Positions 34,661-45,815 of a stretch of DNA of 64,000 nucleotides are shown here, in pieces; position 1 is the first letter of the stretch; the number at the start of each line of letters is the position of its first letter. The stretch lies in the NCBI GenBank assembly GCA_029844215.1, contig CM056723.1:2688980-2752979 (forward strand). The letters are read 5' to 3'. Under the pieces are notes generated by a model, which did no database searches, was not told the DNA's origin, and saw only the letters and a list, made by a program, of their open reading frames with translations. The translations under genes were made by a program, and so were the position numbers. The stretch comes from Przewalskia tangutica (Eukaryota; Streptophyta; Magnoliopsida; Solanales; Solanaceae).

Positions 34661-36030
34661 TTTATGCTAGACTATTCCTGAAGATAGTAATCCTAGTTGC
34701 TCAAGGTCCTACCCCAAATCATCAGGATTCGAACCCACGCAACAGACCTCCAGCAAAATTTTAAGTGTCCCTCCTTTGCCATTCAGATTCAGCTATGCCC
34801 TGGGACTGCTGTATTAGTTTCTCATAGATACAAATGTTGTTTCCTTATTTATTTATTTCCTTGCATGTGACAAAAAAGTAGAATAAAAGTGTCATTTGTC
34901 TCCTTGTTGCGCTTCATTTTTAAACGTGTTGTTTCGATTTTTTGTTATGGCATCAGTTTATGCTTACAGATCAAAATTTGTCTTTTCTTTTTAACCAAAG
35001 TGGAAGTGTTCTGTGGATTTTGTATCTCCTTAGATCCATAAGTGATAAGCGGTCTGTTCATTTCTAATATAAAATATACGATTCCTTTCTTGTCTAATTT
35101 TTTTTACTCAAGGGGAAGGGTGTGATTTCATCCAGAGCTGGTGAAAAGGCATAGTTATCTATATATGCTTAGTAGATGGAGCAAGCAAAATTCTCAATGT
35201 TGCATGGACTGTGATTTGTGAAGGAAAACGTGACATAGGACTTCGAGGCGTTGTTTTCATAGTAGATTGCAACCAGTAACTGTAGTAAATGAGAAATATA
35301 GGGTCTACTGCTGATGTTGAGTTAATACCAGACACTATATGCCAAGGGAAAATGCAGCTTTTGTTTTAATAATCGTGGTGACTAAACCAGCTTGCATGCA
35401 CCTCGTAATTGTCCGTCAAAGTTTGGACAGATAGAAAAAAATCACAAAGTATTTTTGCCTCCATTGAGATTTGAGCCTGAAATCTCATGATTCTCAACCC
35501 ACTTTCTACTAGATATTTTTGCCTCCGTTGAGATTTGAGCCTGAACCAGCTTGCGCTCACCTCGACTAATTTCACGAGATACATGTCACCTCCCACCAAC
35601 AACAACTACCAGGTAACTCTATCCACCAAGGCTATGTCACACTCTTGAGTGTAGGGAATGCAGCTTTAGTTCTCCGCTTTTCTGCCTATAATTAAGGAGA
35701 ACATATTGCAAAAATCACGTCAGAAGGTAGTTCAAGTTTGTCAATTTCTTCACACCAGAAGACATTGTATTGCCAAAAAAACTATTGTTTCATTTGATTT
35801 ACATCTTACAAAAAGCTGGTGATGTTTTTTGCTGTAAAATTGATGAAGATCAACCAGCCAATTACAAAAGCATTACACTGTACAACTGTGATTAACATAA
35901 ATTATACAAGAAACAATGTTAATGTTGAATCATACTGGAAGCCGTTAGCTAGATGATTCGCACCAAAAGATGCATCCTCCCTTCTCTCTGGCTCTATTCT
36001 TGGTTTCACTAGCACCACCAAGGACAAGCA
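34661..36030. other. Repeat-rich region downstream of the CHIP gene
   Basis: At about 34690-34790 the phrase CAGGATTCGAACCCACGC is a reversed B-box, suggesting a minus-strand SINE fragment. A clearer SINE is annotated at 35375-35634. The last few hundred bases before 36062 are the likely CHIP 3' UTR. Nothing else is supported. Confidence 0.45.
35375..35634 (-). mobile_element. Solanaceae-type SINE with internal duplication
   Basis: On the minus strand: CCTTGGTGGATAGAGTTACC (tRNA-like head), GGTGGGAGGTGACATGTAT, TCGTGAAATTAGTCGAGGTG and AGCGCAAGCTGGTTCAGG, all familiar from an abundant Solanaceae SINE. The stretch CAGGCTCAAATCTCAA plus GGAGGCAAAAATA occurs twice about 65 bp apart, and AGCTGG also recurs near the 3' end, so this copy is a partial tandem. 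No target duplication is certain. Confidence 0.7.
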
Positions 36031-36061
36031 TCAGATGATATCGATCATACCAATGAGAAAT

Positions 36062-39000
36062 TTACTCTATCCTGTATGCCCAGCCATGCCTATCCAAAAA
36101 TGCACGTACAGCTTCTTTTATGGCCAGATTTGGCACCAACTGGGATGGATAAAGTGGTTCTCGCGTGATCGGATCAAATTTGCCCACCTAAATTGTAATG
36201 CTCGAGAATATAAAAAAACAAATAAAATGGAAAACAAAGCTGACATGCATAAGGTGATGAGAAACAAATGTTACCTTCTGCAAATGGTCAAGGATAACAG
36301 CCCGCTCATATGTAAACCCACTGGTAGTAATGACAGGGTCGCGAAAAATATCAAGAGTGATTTTACAACACAAGTAATCAGGAACCTAGGAATTTTCAAT
36401 TAGTGTCAAAGGGTAATACAACTACACTTGCTTACGGAAGGGAGAAATGAATAAGATGAAAATGCTCGAATGCTCACCTCAGTTGGAGTATCATCTGCTG
36501 CAGCTTTCATGAAAACCCCGCTAACAGCTTCCAATTGCTTCGGAAGATAATTTTCATCTTTGAGCCCTTCCGTCTGAGAACTAGCAAGCACATGTTTCTC
36601 CTTGAGAGCTGACTCACAGGATTCTCTGAGGCACATACACAAGAAAAATAATGGGGAGACTACCAATGTAATTGTTATAACAATCCAACAAAAGTAACAG
36701 AAATTTATAAGCGACATAAGAAGAGCCATTACTTCAAGTTCTGAAGCTCCCAGGAGCGCCTTGTAGATTCATGCTCCCACTCCATGTATTTTGCTTTCGC
36801 AAGCTCTTCCCAGATCTCTTCAACAATGTAACTTCCAGGATTCTCGCCTCTTCCAAGGTCTAATGCCTGACAGGATGCATAAAAGAGAGCTATATCATAA
36901 GTCAGCAGCGCAAACTTCCCTAAAATCATCATGTCAACTACTCTCTCTCCCCCCCAATTTATGTGACACTCTTTACTTTTTAGTCAATCCCAAAAAGAAT
37001 GACACTTCTCTATATTTAGTAACAATTTAACTTTAAACTTCTCATTTTTTCCTTACGAATGATTTACAACGACACAAATATTTATTGTTTCAGACCACAA
37101 GTTTCAAAAGTCTTTCTTTTATTCTTAAACTCTGTGCTCAGTCACACACCTTCACATAAATTGGGACGGTGGGAGTACCATATTTCAGTAAAACAAACTT
37201 CCCTGAAAGCATAGTTTCAACTACGCTCATCATAAGAACAAATTATCGTTGACAGATTTATCCAGAACTTAAGAATAAAGATTAAGATATCATTTTGCCA
37301 GCACAATAGTGGCCATGAATAGTTCATGACTTATGGTTGGGCTTCCAGTGTCAAGATTTGAGTTCAACACAATGATGGAAGTATATTAATTAACACATTG
37401 TTCTAACATACATTCTTGTAATTTGAGCTTCAAGTAGATAATAGTGTAATTATTGAAGTCAAAGCCAATCCCCAAGCCTGGAAGCATTAGTCCGCAGGAG
37501 TTCAGTTGTTTCACAGGTTTAAGTAGTTCGTTAGGAACACTTGCAACCTATGAGGAAATCGCCAGGTTTACATTTGGTGGATTGAACTTAAAAAATACCT
37601 TAAGCAAAGTGTTAGCTTGAAATTTTATTTGTTATATCTCCAGGTATTGAAACTACCCTTTCCAGTAATTACTAGAAAGTGCAACCAACAACGAGCATAT
37701 AGATTTTCTACAACAAACAAAAACAACAGTTACAAAAAGATTATCTGATAATGCTTCTTGAGGAATTCATTCATTCGGAGTAGGTAATAGGAAATGAAAT
37801 GTTAGATGTATTTATACGCCTAACCGCCATATTGTACCCATGTTTTACTTTGTTTAGAGGACTAATTGCACTAAATACACCGAACTTATGTTAATTCTTG
37901 CATTATGAACTGATGTGTGTTCTTGTCGCATCTAGGTACTTAACGTGAAAAATACGACGATTTGGAGTCAAAATGAGATGAAGCATTCGCCAAGTGTGAA
38001 CGGTCCATGCTCCACGCCAAGCAAAGGCTGGAGCGAGCGAAGAGTTCGCCATAATGCTCGCTTAGCGAGCTACGAGGACCAAAAGGAGTTTGTAGAAATA
38101 TGGCAAGAGTGCAAATTGGGCTACCACCCTCGTTGAGCGAAGCCTGGGGCGAGGAGTTGTCTCGCTATACTCCTCACCCAGCGAGAAGAGCAGTTGAAAA
38201 AGTGAGATGCAAGAATTTGGCTAAGTACAGAATGGACAACCATCCTCGCTAAACGAAGCCTGGGGCGACTAGTTTTCTCGCCATACTTCTCGCCCCGCGA
38301 AACAGTTGGTCCAATTTCCATGAGATGGAAATTTTTCTAAGTGTAAACTGGCTACACAGCTCGCCCAGTGAAGGCTAGAGCGTGACTCAATCTCGCCTTA
38401 AGCCTCGCCTAGCGAGCTCCAGTGTCCAAAAGCATCACGTTTAAGACCAACTCCGTTTTGGACTAGTTTTTAAAGGTTATTTCCAAACACTATAAATAGA
38501 CTCCTAGGTCGTTTTTAGAGGGATCGGACATATTATTTCAGAAAGCAAGTGCTAAGGCTATTCTTTGTTTGGTACCTATTTTACTTTAATTCTTTCATCT
38601 TTTCTTAAGATCGAACATGACTTCTAGTGATTGTAATCAAACTATGAGCGGCTAATCTCCTTTGTTCTAGGGTTATGGCCAACTCATGATTGCTGTCGTA
38701 TGAACTTGAGTTGACGTTATTATTTCTATCTTATGAATTGCTTATTTGATCTTGTGCTAGACTATTTTACTGCTTCGCGACCAGTAGAATAAATATTTGA
38801 TTCTTACGTTGAACTCAAGAGAGGAATGCGAAGATAGAACAACGATTGAATAGAGTATGATTTTAACCCTAGGCATCGGGGAGCGTATTAGCGTCTAAGA
38901 TAGAGATATACCTAGTTCGCCCTACTTGGTTGAAATACAGAAAATATAAATGCATTCGTGACTAGAGGACTCGAGAGATTCGTAGTCATAATATTAACCT

Positions 39001-41799
39001 TGTCAATCAGTAATTCGATAGAGAAAATACGTCAGCGAAAGTGAATGCAGAACATGATTACAAATTGTGTCGTAACCCTAGAATGCATTAATCTCTGTGA
39101 ACACAACTATGTTAGAAACCAACGTTTGCGACGAATCGTTACTTTTTAAATTTATTAGTTTTATTTAGCAATAGCATACAAAACAAACACTTCTTTCTTC
39201 AATACTTGCATAATTAGTGGTAGTAAAATATTTTAATTTAACTGGTAAAGTTGTTATCATCGAAGAGAACTTTGAATTGAAACATCCTATGACTCAACTA
39301 CTTTACTCCATCTGGGAAGACAACAAGGCTAAGGAGTGAAATCATGTCATTGAGGCAGAAAGAAGAAGAAAGCTTATATCAAGCATGGGAAAGGTTCAAG
39401 GCTTTTCTCAGAGATTGTCCTCATCATCTTCAGTCTAACGAAGTTTTAGCACATACTTTTTTTGAGAGTCTGGATGCTCATACAAATATATTATTTGATA
39501 TGAGCTATGACTAACTTTTTATTCTCTGGTTTTCTTAAAGCAATCCGAATTGGCAATGTGACATGAGCAGGAGTACTCCTAAGAAGTCAATTGGAGTGAT
39601 TGAAATGGACAATTATACGTCAATATAGGCACAGATTGCGGCTATGCGGAAACTAGAGAAAAATTTGTTAAGGGTGCATTTGTGAGAAAGAATAACCAAT
39701 TGCTTTCAATCTCCCAAGTGCTTTTGAAGTTTGGGATAAAGTTATTCAGGTTATACCAACAAAAGGAATTGGCTAAAGTTTAGACTACCAAAGAATAAGG
39801 TTCAAAGGGGATAACTAATGATATTACATGTGGGTAGGTAAAAGATGGTCAGAAATCATGGCTCACAAAGAAATGCATATATCATATCCTAAACTCAACA
39901 CACTTCGCTATTACCTACTCCGAATGAATGAATATATCATCTGCTAACTTTAATGAACAAGAAACATTAGTTCTTTTAAAGAAACTGCATTTTCATCTCC
40001 GAACGAACATTTGTTCCTAACAAAATGCCTATTATCATCTGCTAACTTTCATATGTTAATTCAGTAAGACACTGAAAAATGAAAATTTATGATAGCAAAA
40101 GTAAGAATGCATAATGACTGACCAAATTATAAGGGGGGAAAAGACCTACGTTGTCATGTCAGCATTTTCATAAACACTTACGGCTGCAGCCTAAACTTAC
40201 AAACAAACAGAGGCTGTTTGGACACAGATTAGATACCAGAGAGCGCCACAGCCACGAAAGTGTTGAGTACCAATGTGATGTATGGACACTTATAAGATAG
40301 ATATTTAAACATCTGCAAGAGACAATATTTATACCTTTTCCAATTCTCTAACGCCTTCAGCATACTGTTTCTTTTGTAGCAATGCAAGACCAAGATAATA
40401 GTGGGCCTGTTCTCCCAGAAATTACACTTAGGTCATTATCTGTAGGGAACAAAGAACTACTAGCAACACCAACTTAGAAAAACCATAAATTCAGCAGTAA
40501 ATAAACAGAGATTTTGTAAAATTATTCAACTTAGTCTTGAGCCGAGGGTCTCCCGGAAACAGTCGCTCTACCTATCAAGGTGGAGGTAAGGTCTGTGCAT
40601 ACTCTACCCTCCCCAGACCCCACGTTGTGGGATTTTCACTGGGTATGTTGTTGTTGTCTAACAAGCTAAATCATTCTCCTAAAACTTTGAATTTATCGGT
40701 AACAGTAAATAAATTAACAATCTCCAGAATTTACATCATTAAAACCTCCAGAGTATCTTTGCATTATTCTGTTGCAATAGCAAGAATACCATATTTAAGT
40801 TCTTTCTGTAGTGATCCTACTAAGGTAACTGCTGCCTCAGCAAGCGAATTCTCCGATAAAACATTTAATATTTCATTTTTCCATTTTTCTCTCATCATAC
40901 TAGTTATGACCATGAAGGAGAGCCTTGGAGTAACTGATAAAGTTCTTGTCATGTGACCAAGGTCACGGGTTCGAGCCCTGGAAACAACCTCTGGCAGAAA
41001 TGCATGGTAAGACAGTGCACAACAGACACTTGTGGTCCGGCCCTTTCTCATATTCGCGCATAGCGGAAGCTTAGTGTATCGGGTTGCCCTTATACTAGTT
41101 ATGACCATGACGGTTTTTAACATCCATGAGAAGATCAAACTAAATTTAGTGAAATACCAAAACACGCCTAATATCAACATTGATAGAGCACTTATATGTA
41201 AACCCCACATTGAAAACAATTGTGCATGTTAAATAGTATCACAAAAGTATGCACCTTTACAGAATTGTGATCGAGCTGAATAGCCTTCCTACAATCTTCC
41301 TCCACTCTTTTCCAGTCACTATAAAACCAGCAAATCACAATAACAAATAAACATCTACAAACATAAAACAAAACAAAACAAATCATAGGGATCTAGTAGC
41401 TCAGTTGGTTGGCAACATGAACTTTCACCTTATTGGTCATGGTTCAAATCCTCACGCTGTAATCCCGTCCCTGTTTCCCCTTCCCCTACTCCTCCCCATT
41501 TCCCCTTCCCCTACGTAATAATTAAATTAAAAAGGGGGGAAACACGTACTCCCGTTTTCGATGGCACAAAGCGCGATTTGTCCAATATATCGGAACATTA
41601 GGGCACAATGTAATTGCCTAGAAATAAAAAAATATTCAGTAGTAAAATTTATTAGAAAAATGAAATTAAGGGGGTATTTATTTAACCTAATACTAATAAA
41701 AAAGACCTCAGTATAAGCATCTATGGCAGCCCCAAATCGATTCTTTTGAAAGTAAGTGTTCCCGTATTGCTTCAGTTGTTCCGCTTGCTTCGAACCCAT
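36062..41799 (-). CDS. CHIP: CHIP-type TPR/U-box E3 ubiquitin ligase
   Basis: Co-chaperone ubiquitin ligase: the TPR domain binds the EEVD tails of HSP70/HSP90 and the U-box recruits E2 to ubiquitinate clients. Exons in transcript order: 41707-41799, 41550-41617, 41255-41318, 40335-40406, 36733-36866, 36478-36625, 36275-36385, 36062-36187. All GT/AG, in phase, 271 residues; Arabidopsis CHIP is of similar length. TPR region about residues 5-105: KQYGNTYFQKNRFGAAIDAY, AITLCPNVPIYWTNRALCH, DWKRVEEDCRKAIQLD, AHYYLGLALLQKKQYAEG. A charged helical middle (VEEIWEELAKAKYMEWEHE) links to the U-box at about 194-271: VPDYLCCKITLDIFRDPV, TSGFTYERAVI, FDPITREPLYPSQLVPN, ending GWAYRIE. Intron 4 (36867-40334, 3.47 kb) is swollen by a Stowaway MITE and a decayed gypsy element; intron 3 has SINEs. 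The coding sequence appears intact. Confidence 0.95.
36941..37175. mobile_element. Stowaway-like MITE in CHIP intron 4
   Basis: Left end CTCTCTCTCCCCCCAATTTA and right end AAATTGGGACGGTGGGAG are imperfect inverted repeats of the CTCCCTCCGTCCCAATTTAT type. The dinucleotide TA flanks both sides (36939-36940, 37176-37177), the Tc1/mariner target duplication. 235 bp, no coding capacity. Confidence 0.75.
37765..39933 (+). mobile_element. Decayed Ty3/gypsy element in CHIP intron 4, bounded by exact 26-bp inverted repeats
   Basis: An LTR-like stretch (about 37850-39115) contains repeated GC-rich phrases of the form TCGCCATA...CTCGC..AGCGAG (about 38040, 38160, 38270 and 38390). A weak primer-site-like CGTTTGCGACGAATCGT follows near 39123, recalling the TTTGGCGCCGTTGCCGG site of Athila/Tat elements. 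From about 39345 a gag fragment is readable in the plus direction (MSLRQKEEESLYQAWERFK, FLRDCPHHLQSNEVLAH, FFESLDAHTNILFD) before a stop. No protease or polymerase follows. The arms 37765-37790 and 39908-39933 are exact reverse complements. Confidence 0.65.
40539..40656 (+). mobile_element. SINE (TTG-tail family) in CHIP intron 3
   Basis: GAGCCGAGGGTCTCCCGGAA, CTCTACCTATCAAGGTGGAG, GTAAGGTCTGTGCATACTCT, CAGACCCCACGTTGTGGG and TGGGTATGTTGTTGTTG: the clearest sense-orientation copy of this family in the window, antisense to CHIP. It is the mid and 3' part; a tRNA-like head is not evident. Confidence 0.8.
40916..41091 (+). mobile_element. tRNA-related SINE with exact 19-bp target duplication
   Basis: Duplications ATACTAGTTATGACCATGA at 40897-40915 and 41092-41110 are identical. 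The head AGGAGAGCCTTGGAGTAACT and A-box-like TGATAAAGTTCTTGTC are followed by a perfect B-box in CACGGGTTCGAGCCC. The 3' end reads GCTTAGTGTATCGGGTTGCC. 176 bp, in CHIP intron 3. The exact duplication implies a fairly recent insertion. Confidence 0.9.
41389..41530 (+). mobile_element. tRNA-headed SINE fragment in CHIP intron 2
   Basis: GATCTAGTAGCTCAGTTGG (A-box TAGCTCAGTTGG) and, 34 bp later, GGTTCAAATCC (B-box). The acceptor stem does not pair, so it is not a tRNA gene. A CCCCTTCCCCTAC-type tail and an A-rich end follow. Its right end adjoins exon 41550-41617. Confidence 0.6.
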
Positions 41800-42096
41800 T
41801 TCTTTTTTCTGCGATCTTGAAATTACAAGTATATATATATATATATACAGGAATTACAAGTTGGAAAATTGAAGGTTAGCGGGCGGGAGAAGAGTGAAGG
41901 GTTGTCGAAATTTTGATACCAAATGTGCAGAAAATTGGAAGCTATGATGGTGTGGCTGCCAAAATGTTTAACTGTGATTGGCCACGCTAAACCAGCTTTT
42001 CTATTCGTCAATTAAGACGTTAACTGTTTTGGTACCTGAATTTTTCTTTTTAATCCCTTTCCCCTTGATTTAAGTTACATAATCTAGTCGCATCTA

Positions 42097-42328
42097 CCTT
42101 CGGCGTAGCCAAGTTGATGTAGCAGTAGAGCGCGGGACCGCAAGGTCACGAGTTTGATCCCCTGCATAAATCTTTTTGGTTGAGTCTGTCACACATGGTT
42201 TGTCAAGTGTGGTTAATCGACTAATGTGGTTTGCAGACTATTGCGTCAGTCCGGGATTTACCTTATGCGCACTCGAAAGAGTAGCGATTGCGGGTTCCCT
42301 AGTTAAAAAACAAAAAAAAATCTAGTGG
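42097..42328 (+). mobile_element. tRNA-related SINE with A-rich tail and 16-bp target duplication
   Basis: Duplications AATCTAGTCGCATCTA (42081-42096) and AATCTAGTGGCATCTA (42329-42344) match at 15 of 16. A-box-like TGATGTAGCAGTAGAGCG, B-box-like CACGAGTTTGATCCC, body with GGTTGAGTCTGTCACACATG and CTATTGCGTCAGTCCGGG, end GCGATTGCGGGTTCC then an A-rich tail. It lies just upstream of the CHIP start. Confidence 0.85.
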
Positions 42329-42496
42329 CATCTATAACAATCTTTCACTTGATAAGTATGGGTTAAAAATTCAGGGAAGTTACATATTTGATCGGTTGGC
42401 CAAAAATAATTATATTCGCTAGTCAAATATATACTCTTATGTATCAAAATTATATATTAATATACAAAAAAATATACACTCATTACCCATGATCTT

Positions 42497-42586
42497 TTAG
42501 AAACAGTCGTTCTACTGTCAAGGTAGATGATGTAAGGTATGCGTATACTTTAGTTTTTTCGGACCCCACATTGTGTGATTTATTGG
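42497..42586 (+). mobile_element. Decayed SINE fragment (TTG-tail family)
   Basis: TTTTAGAAACAGTCGTTCTA, TCAAGGTAGATGATGTAAGG and GGACCCCACATTGTGTGATT correspond in order to the 40539 copy, but the TTG tail is missing and divergence is high. Confidence 0.6.
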
Positions 42587-42975
42587 CTATTTATATCAAT
42601 ATCTCTTACAATTTTCGCTAACTCATTTCGCTATAATAGGTGTGAATTCGATTTGTACAAACTCATTCCCCTTCCCTAACCCCCTTAGGTAATGGGAAAT
42701 ATATTTTTATAAAGAATACACACTAGTATTAAACGTTTACGAGTTATAGTAAATTATTTAAATTCTAAATTCAACATGTGCTAAAAGTATCAAAGCCACA
42801 CATTTAAATAAGTTGCTCATAATTGATGTTTATATGTAAGATACATGTCTTGTATTTATTTGTTTGCTACAACTAATTTGAATTTTTGCTCTTTATCCAT
42901 CTCCCTTTGCTACCATTTTACTAATTGTTTTTTGACAACACTAGTATAAAAGACAAAATAGATGTTGTCTTGAAG

Positions 42976-43272
42976 CAGGGTCGTTTTTGGGCTCGTGCAA
43001 GTCGTGCTATCGCACAGAGTCCCGAAAACGGAAAATTTTAGGGGCTCTTTTTTTCATTTTTTTATTAAGTACTATTATCCAAATTTACTGTAAAGGCTCA
43101 TAATTCGCAGGTTTTATCTCAATTAAAGTAGGGGTTGATTAACTTGAAGTTGTATTGAGTTGTTATTTACAATTTAAAATAATTTCTAATTATTAAAATC
43201 GTATATTTACTTATATTAAAAATTCACTTTTAAGAATTAAATCTTGGTCCCAAAATATTTGGGACGATCCTG
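42976..43272. mobile_element. About 300-bp hAT-like MITE, copy B
   Basis: Ends CAGGGTCGT and ACGATCCTG are inverted repeats with one mismatch. Flanking 8-mers TCTTGAAG and ACTTGAAG match at 7 of 8, as expected for hAT. The interior parallels copy A at 11127-11420, including an exact shared block around GTAGGGGTTGATTAACTTGA. No coding capacity. Confidence 0.8.
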
Positions 43273-44305
43273 ACTTGAAGCTGAAGCAGGTCACACCGGA
43301 AATTTCTCAGTAAATACTAATGAACTTTATTAAACCTTGTTGTAATATAAAAACATGTTTCATTCACTTTTAAATAGAACAAACAAATTTCTAAACTACA
43401 AAGTCAACGGGTTAAGTTTGATAGTTGCAGTTAGAATTTCAAAAAAAATAAAAATAAAGTCCATTGTAATCTAAACTTTTTGGGGCTAAATTACCATAAT
43501 CTGGAATAAATACTTCTAAGTTCTAACATTAAATAGATTGAGCGAAAAAGAAATAAAATATGGCTTTCAATAATTAATGAATTAGTCGATACAATATTTA
43601 CATTTCATTGAAAAATTACCACATTTTTGTGCGAATTTCCCTTCAAAAGCATTTGTCTTTAATTTTTAACTTTCGCTTACAAAAATCGAGGTTTCGAGTT
43701 CGAACTCCCGCTTCGCCAATTTTTTTTAAAAAAAATTATAAGGTAAAGTTTGGATTCACAATACAAAATTTGCTGGTAAACTCTACCTTATAAGTTTGCT
43801 ACATGTAGGTAAACTCTGTCTTGCGAATCAAAATTATATCTTGTAATTTTTAAAAAAAAATCTTAACTAAGTTGAAATTCGAACCAAAAATTCAGAATTT
43901 TAGGCAAAAGACAAAAATTAAAGACCATGCAAATTACCTGAAATTTACAAGATGTGGACTCGGTTATCATCGGATGAATTCAATATTCCGAGCTGATTCT
44001 CCGAGATCTTTCTTTTCCTTATATTAAATGCGCTACACATATTTATGCAATCAAATAATTTTTATTCTGAGTATTAATTGATAATTTGATAAATATGGTA
44101 ATTAACCCTATTATTATAATTAAAACGATATTGATATATAGTTGTTGTGTCCCCAACCCGCTAACACCGTATTTTAGGGTTACAACGATCTGGCCTCTGA
44201 GAGGTTAAGTTTGAGAATTTTTACGTTATACTATAAGTTAATCGAGTCCCTTCCCTTATATAATAATAATATCAATCCCAAAAATTCACCAAACTCCGAA
44301 AAAAA
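43273..44305. other. Intergenic region upstream of the AIR12-like gene
   Basis: AT-rich DNA without a gene. At 43685-43720 the text GAGGTTTCGAGTTCGAACTC and TTCGCCAA suggests a decayed tRNA-like or SINE fragment. The promoter of the AIR12-like gene should occupy the last part; TTATATAATAATAATA at about 44258 may be its TATA region. Confidence 0.4.
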
Positions 44306-45609
44306 ATGTCATCTCTTCTCCATCTGCCTTTCATCTTGCTTATCACATTAATCCTAATTTCTCCTGTAATATCACATAATTGTTCGTCTCAAAGCTTTTC
44401 CAACAACGTCCACTTCAATAACTGCACCCATCTCTCTTCCCTCAAATCAACTTTCCACTGGACTTATAATTCAACAAAATCTACACTTTCATTTGCTTTT
44501 ATTGCTCATTTGCCTTCTTCTAATGGCTGGATTGCATGGGGAATTAACCCAATTGCCCCTGCAATGATTGGCACTCAGTGTCTTATTGCATTTAAAGGGC
44601 CAAATGGGTCGATGGTTGTTAAGACTTATGATCTTACTTCGTATAATTCCATTACACAGACTAATAAACTTTTGTTTACTGTGTTGGATTCTAAAGCAGA
44701 GTACTCTGATGGGGTCATGAAAATCTTGGCCACTTTGGTACTACCGTCAAATATGACCACGGTAATATTAGATGTTTGTTCTGATTTTCTTATCATACGA
44801 TATTTTTTAATGAATGATGATACACTACTATAGCGGATTTTTTTTAAAGAAGTAAAAAAAATTCATAAATAATAATAACATATCCAGTAAAATTATACAG
44901 ATCTTACTTTTATATAATTAGACTTTCTTTTACTCCTTCCGTTTGAGTTTATGTTATGGCATTTTAAGACTTAAATGCTTTATAATAAATATTATAATAT
45001 ATTTTAAACTAAAAATTTCAAAAATCTAAATTTCTTTCTTATTCAAATTATGTTATATCAATTGAAGCTGAGAGTACTTACAAAAATATTTTGGGTCACA
45101 AGGGTTAGCGTGAAGCTTGTGCCAATAAGAGTGAATTTTATAATCTTTTGAGTCGATGATCGATCAGAATTTCTCTACCCATAAAGGTAGGAATAAATAA
45201 GACCTAACTTGTGAGATTACAATGATTATGTTGTTGTATTAATAGTCTTGCCAATGGATATAGATTATTTTAAAACTACTTCAATTTTTTTGTGTCTACT
45301 TTGTTGTATGTATTTTTTATTGTTATTTAAGGCGTACTAATTTTGTGTGATCCTTGATTATTTCGATCATAACAGATAAACCAAGTATGGCAAGTTGGAC
45401 CGGCGGTGAAGGACGGAATGCCAGTGGTACATAAGTTTGATCCTGACAATTTGAAATCTAAAGGCACTTTAGATTTGGCTACTTCTTCTCCTGCTTCCGC
45501 TGGTGGTGATGGACAGAGTGGAGATAAAGCTAATGGATCTTCAAGAATTTGGAGGAATAATGCCAGTTTTTACGTCTTCGTTATGTTTCTTGGAGTTCTC
45601 CTTTTGTAA
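44306..45609 (+). CDS. AIR12: AIR12-like DOMON-domain, GPI-anchored plasma-membrane protein
   Basis: Apoplast-facing b-type cytochrome of the auxin-induced-in-root-cultures (AIR12) family, thought to work in plasma-membrane redox. Two exons, 44306-44761 and 45376-45609, join in phase at GT/AG borders to 229 residues. Residues 1-23 form a signal peptide (hydrophobic LPFILLITLILI, cleavage near ISHNC). A DOMON domain spans about 45-180: SSLKSTFHWTYNSTKSTLSF, SSNGWIAWGINP, MIGTQCLIAF. The Met in PAMIGTQ and the His in MPVVHKF are candidates for the two heme-iron ligands known in AIR12 (my inference from position). A Ser/Gly/Ala-rich linker leads to NNASFYVFVMFLGVLLL, a GPI-attachment signal. The intron carries a Stowaway MITE, and a copia element begins about 50 bp after the stop. 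Membership of the family is firm; the exact orthologue is less so. Confidence 0.88.
44933..45074. mobile_element. Stowaway-like MITE in the AIR12-like intron
   Basis: Left end CTCCTTCCGTTTGAGTTTAT is the standard Stowaway start; the right end is GAAGCTGAGAG. TA flanks both ends (44931-44932, 45075-45076). A more decayed SINE piece (ACCCATAAAGGTAGGAAT through TTATGTTGTTG) lies at about 45176-45236. Confidence 0.65.
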
Positions 45610-45815
45610 CTTAAAGGAATAAGTTAGCAATGTTCCAATTTGAAGTGATTCAATAAATTAGTACTCGATATTAATCTCCCTTGGGAGTTTTTCATTAATA
45701 TTAAAGTATATATATAGTACAACGTTCATCCCTTATACAATAAGAATCCTAAATTTATACAAAAGAGGAATCCTAGTTTTACCATAATTATATTTATACA
45801 ATTTATGGAAATATT

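Noticed and set aside
41389..41470. Possible tRNA gene with A-box and B-box
   Set aside because: The acceptor and anticodon stems do not pair and a SINE body follows, so it is a tRNA-derived SINE head. The same reasoning excludes 42097, 53332 and 40916.
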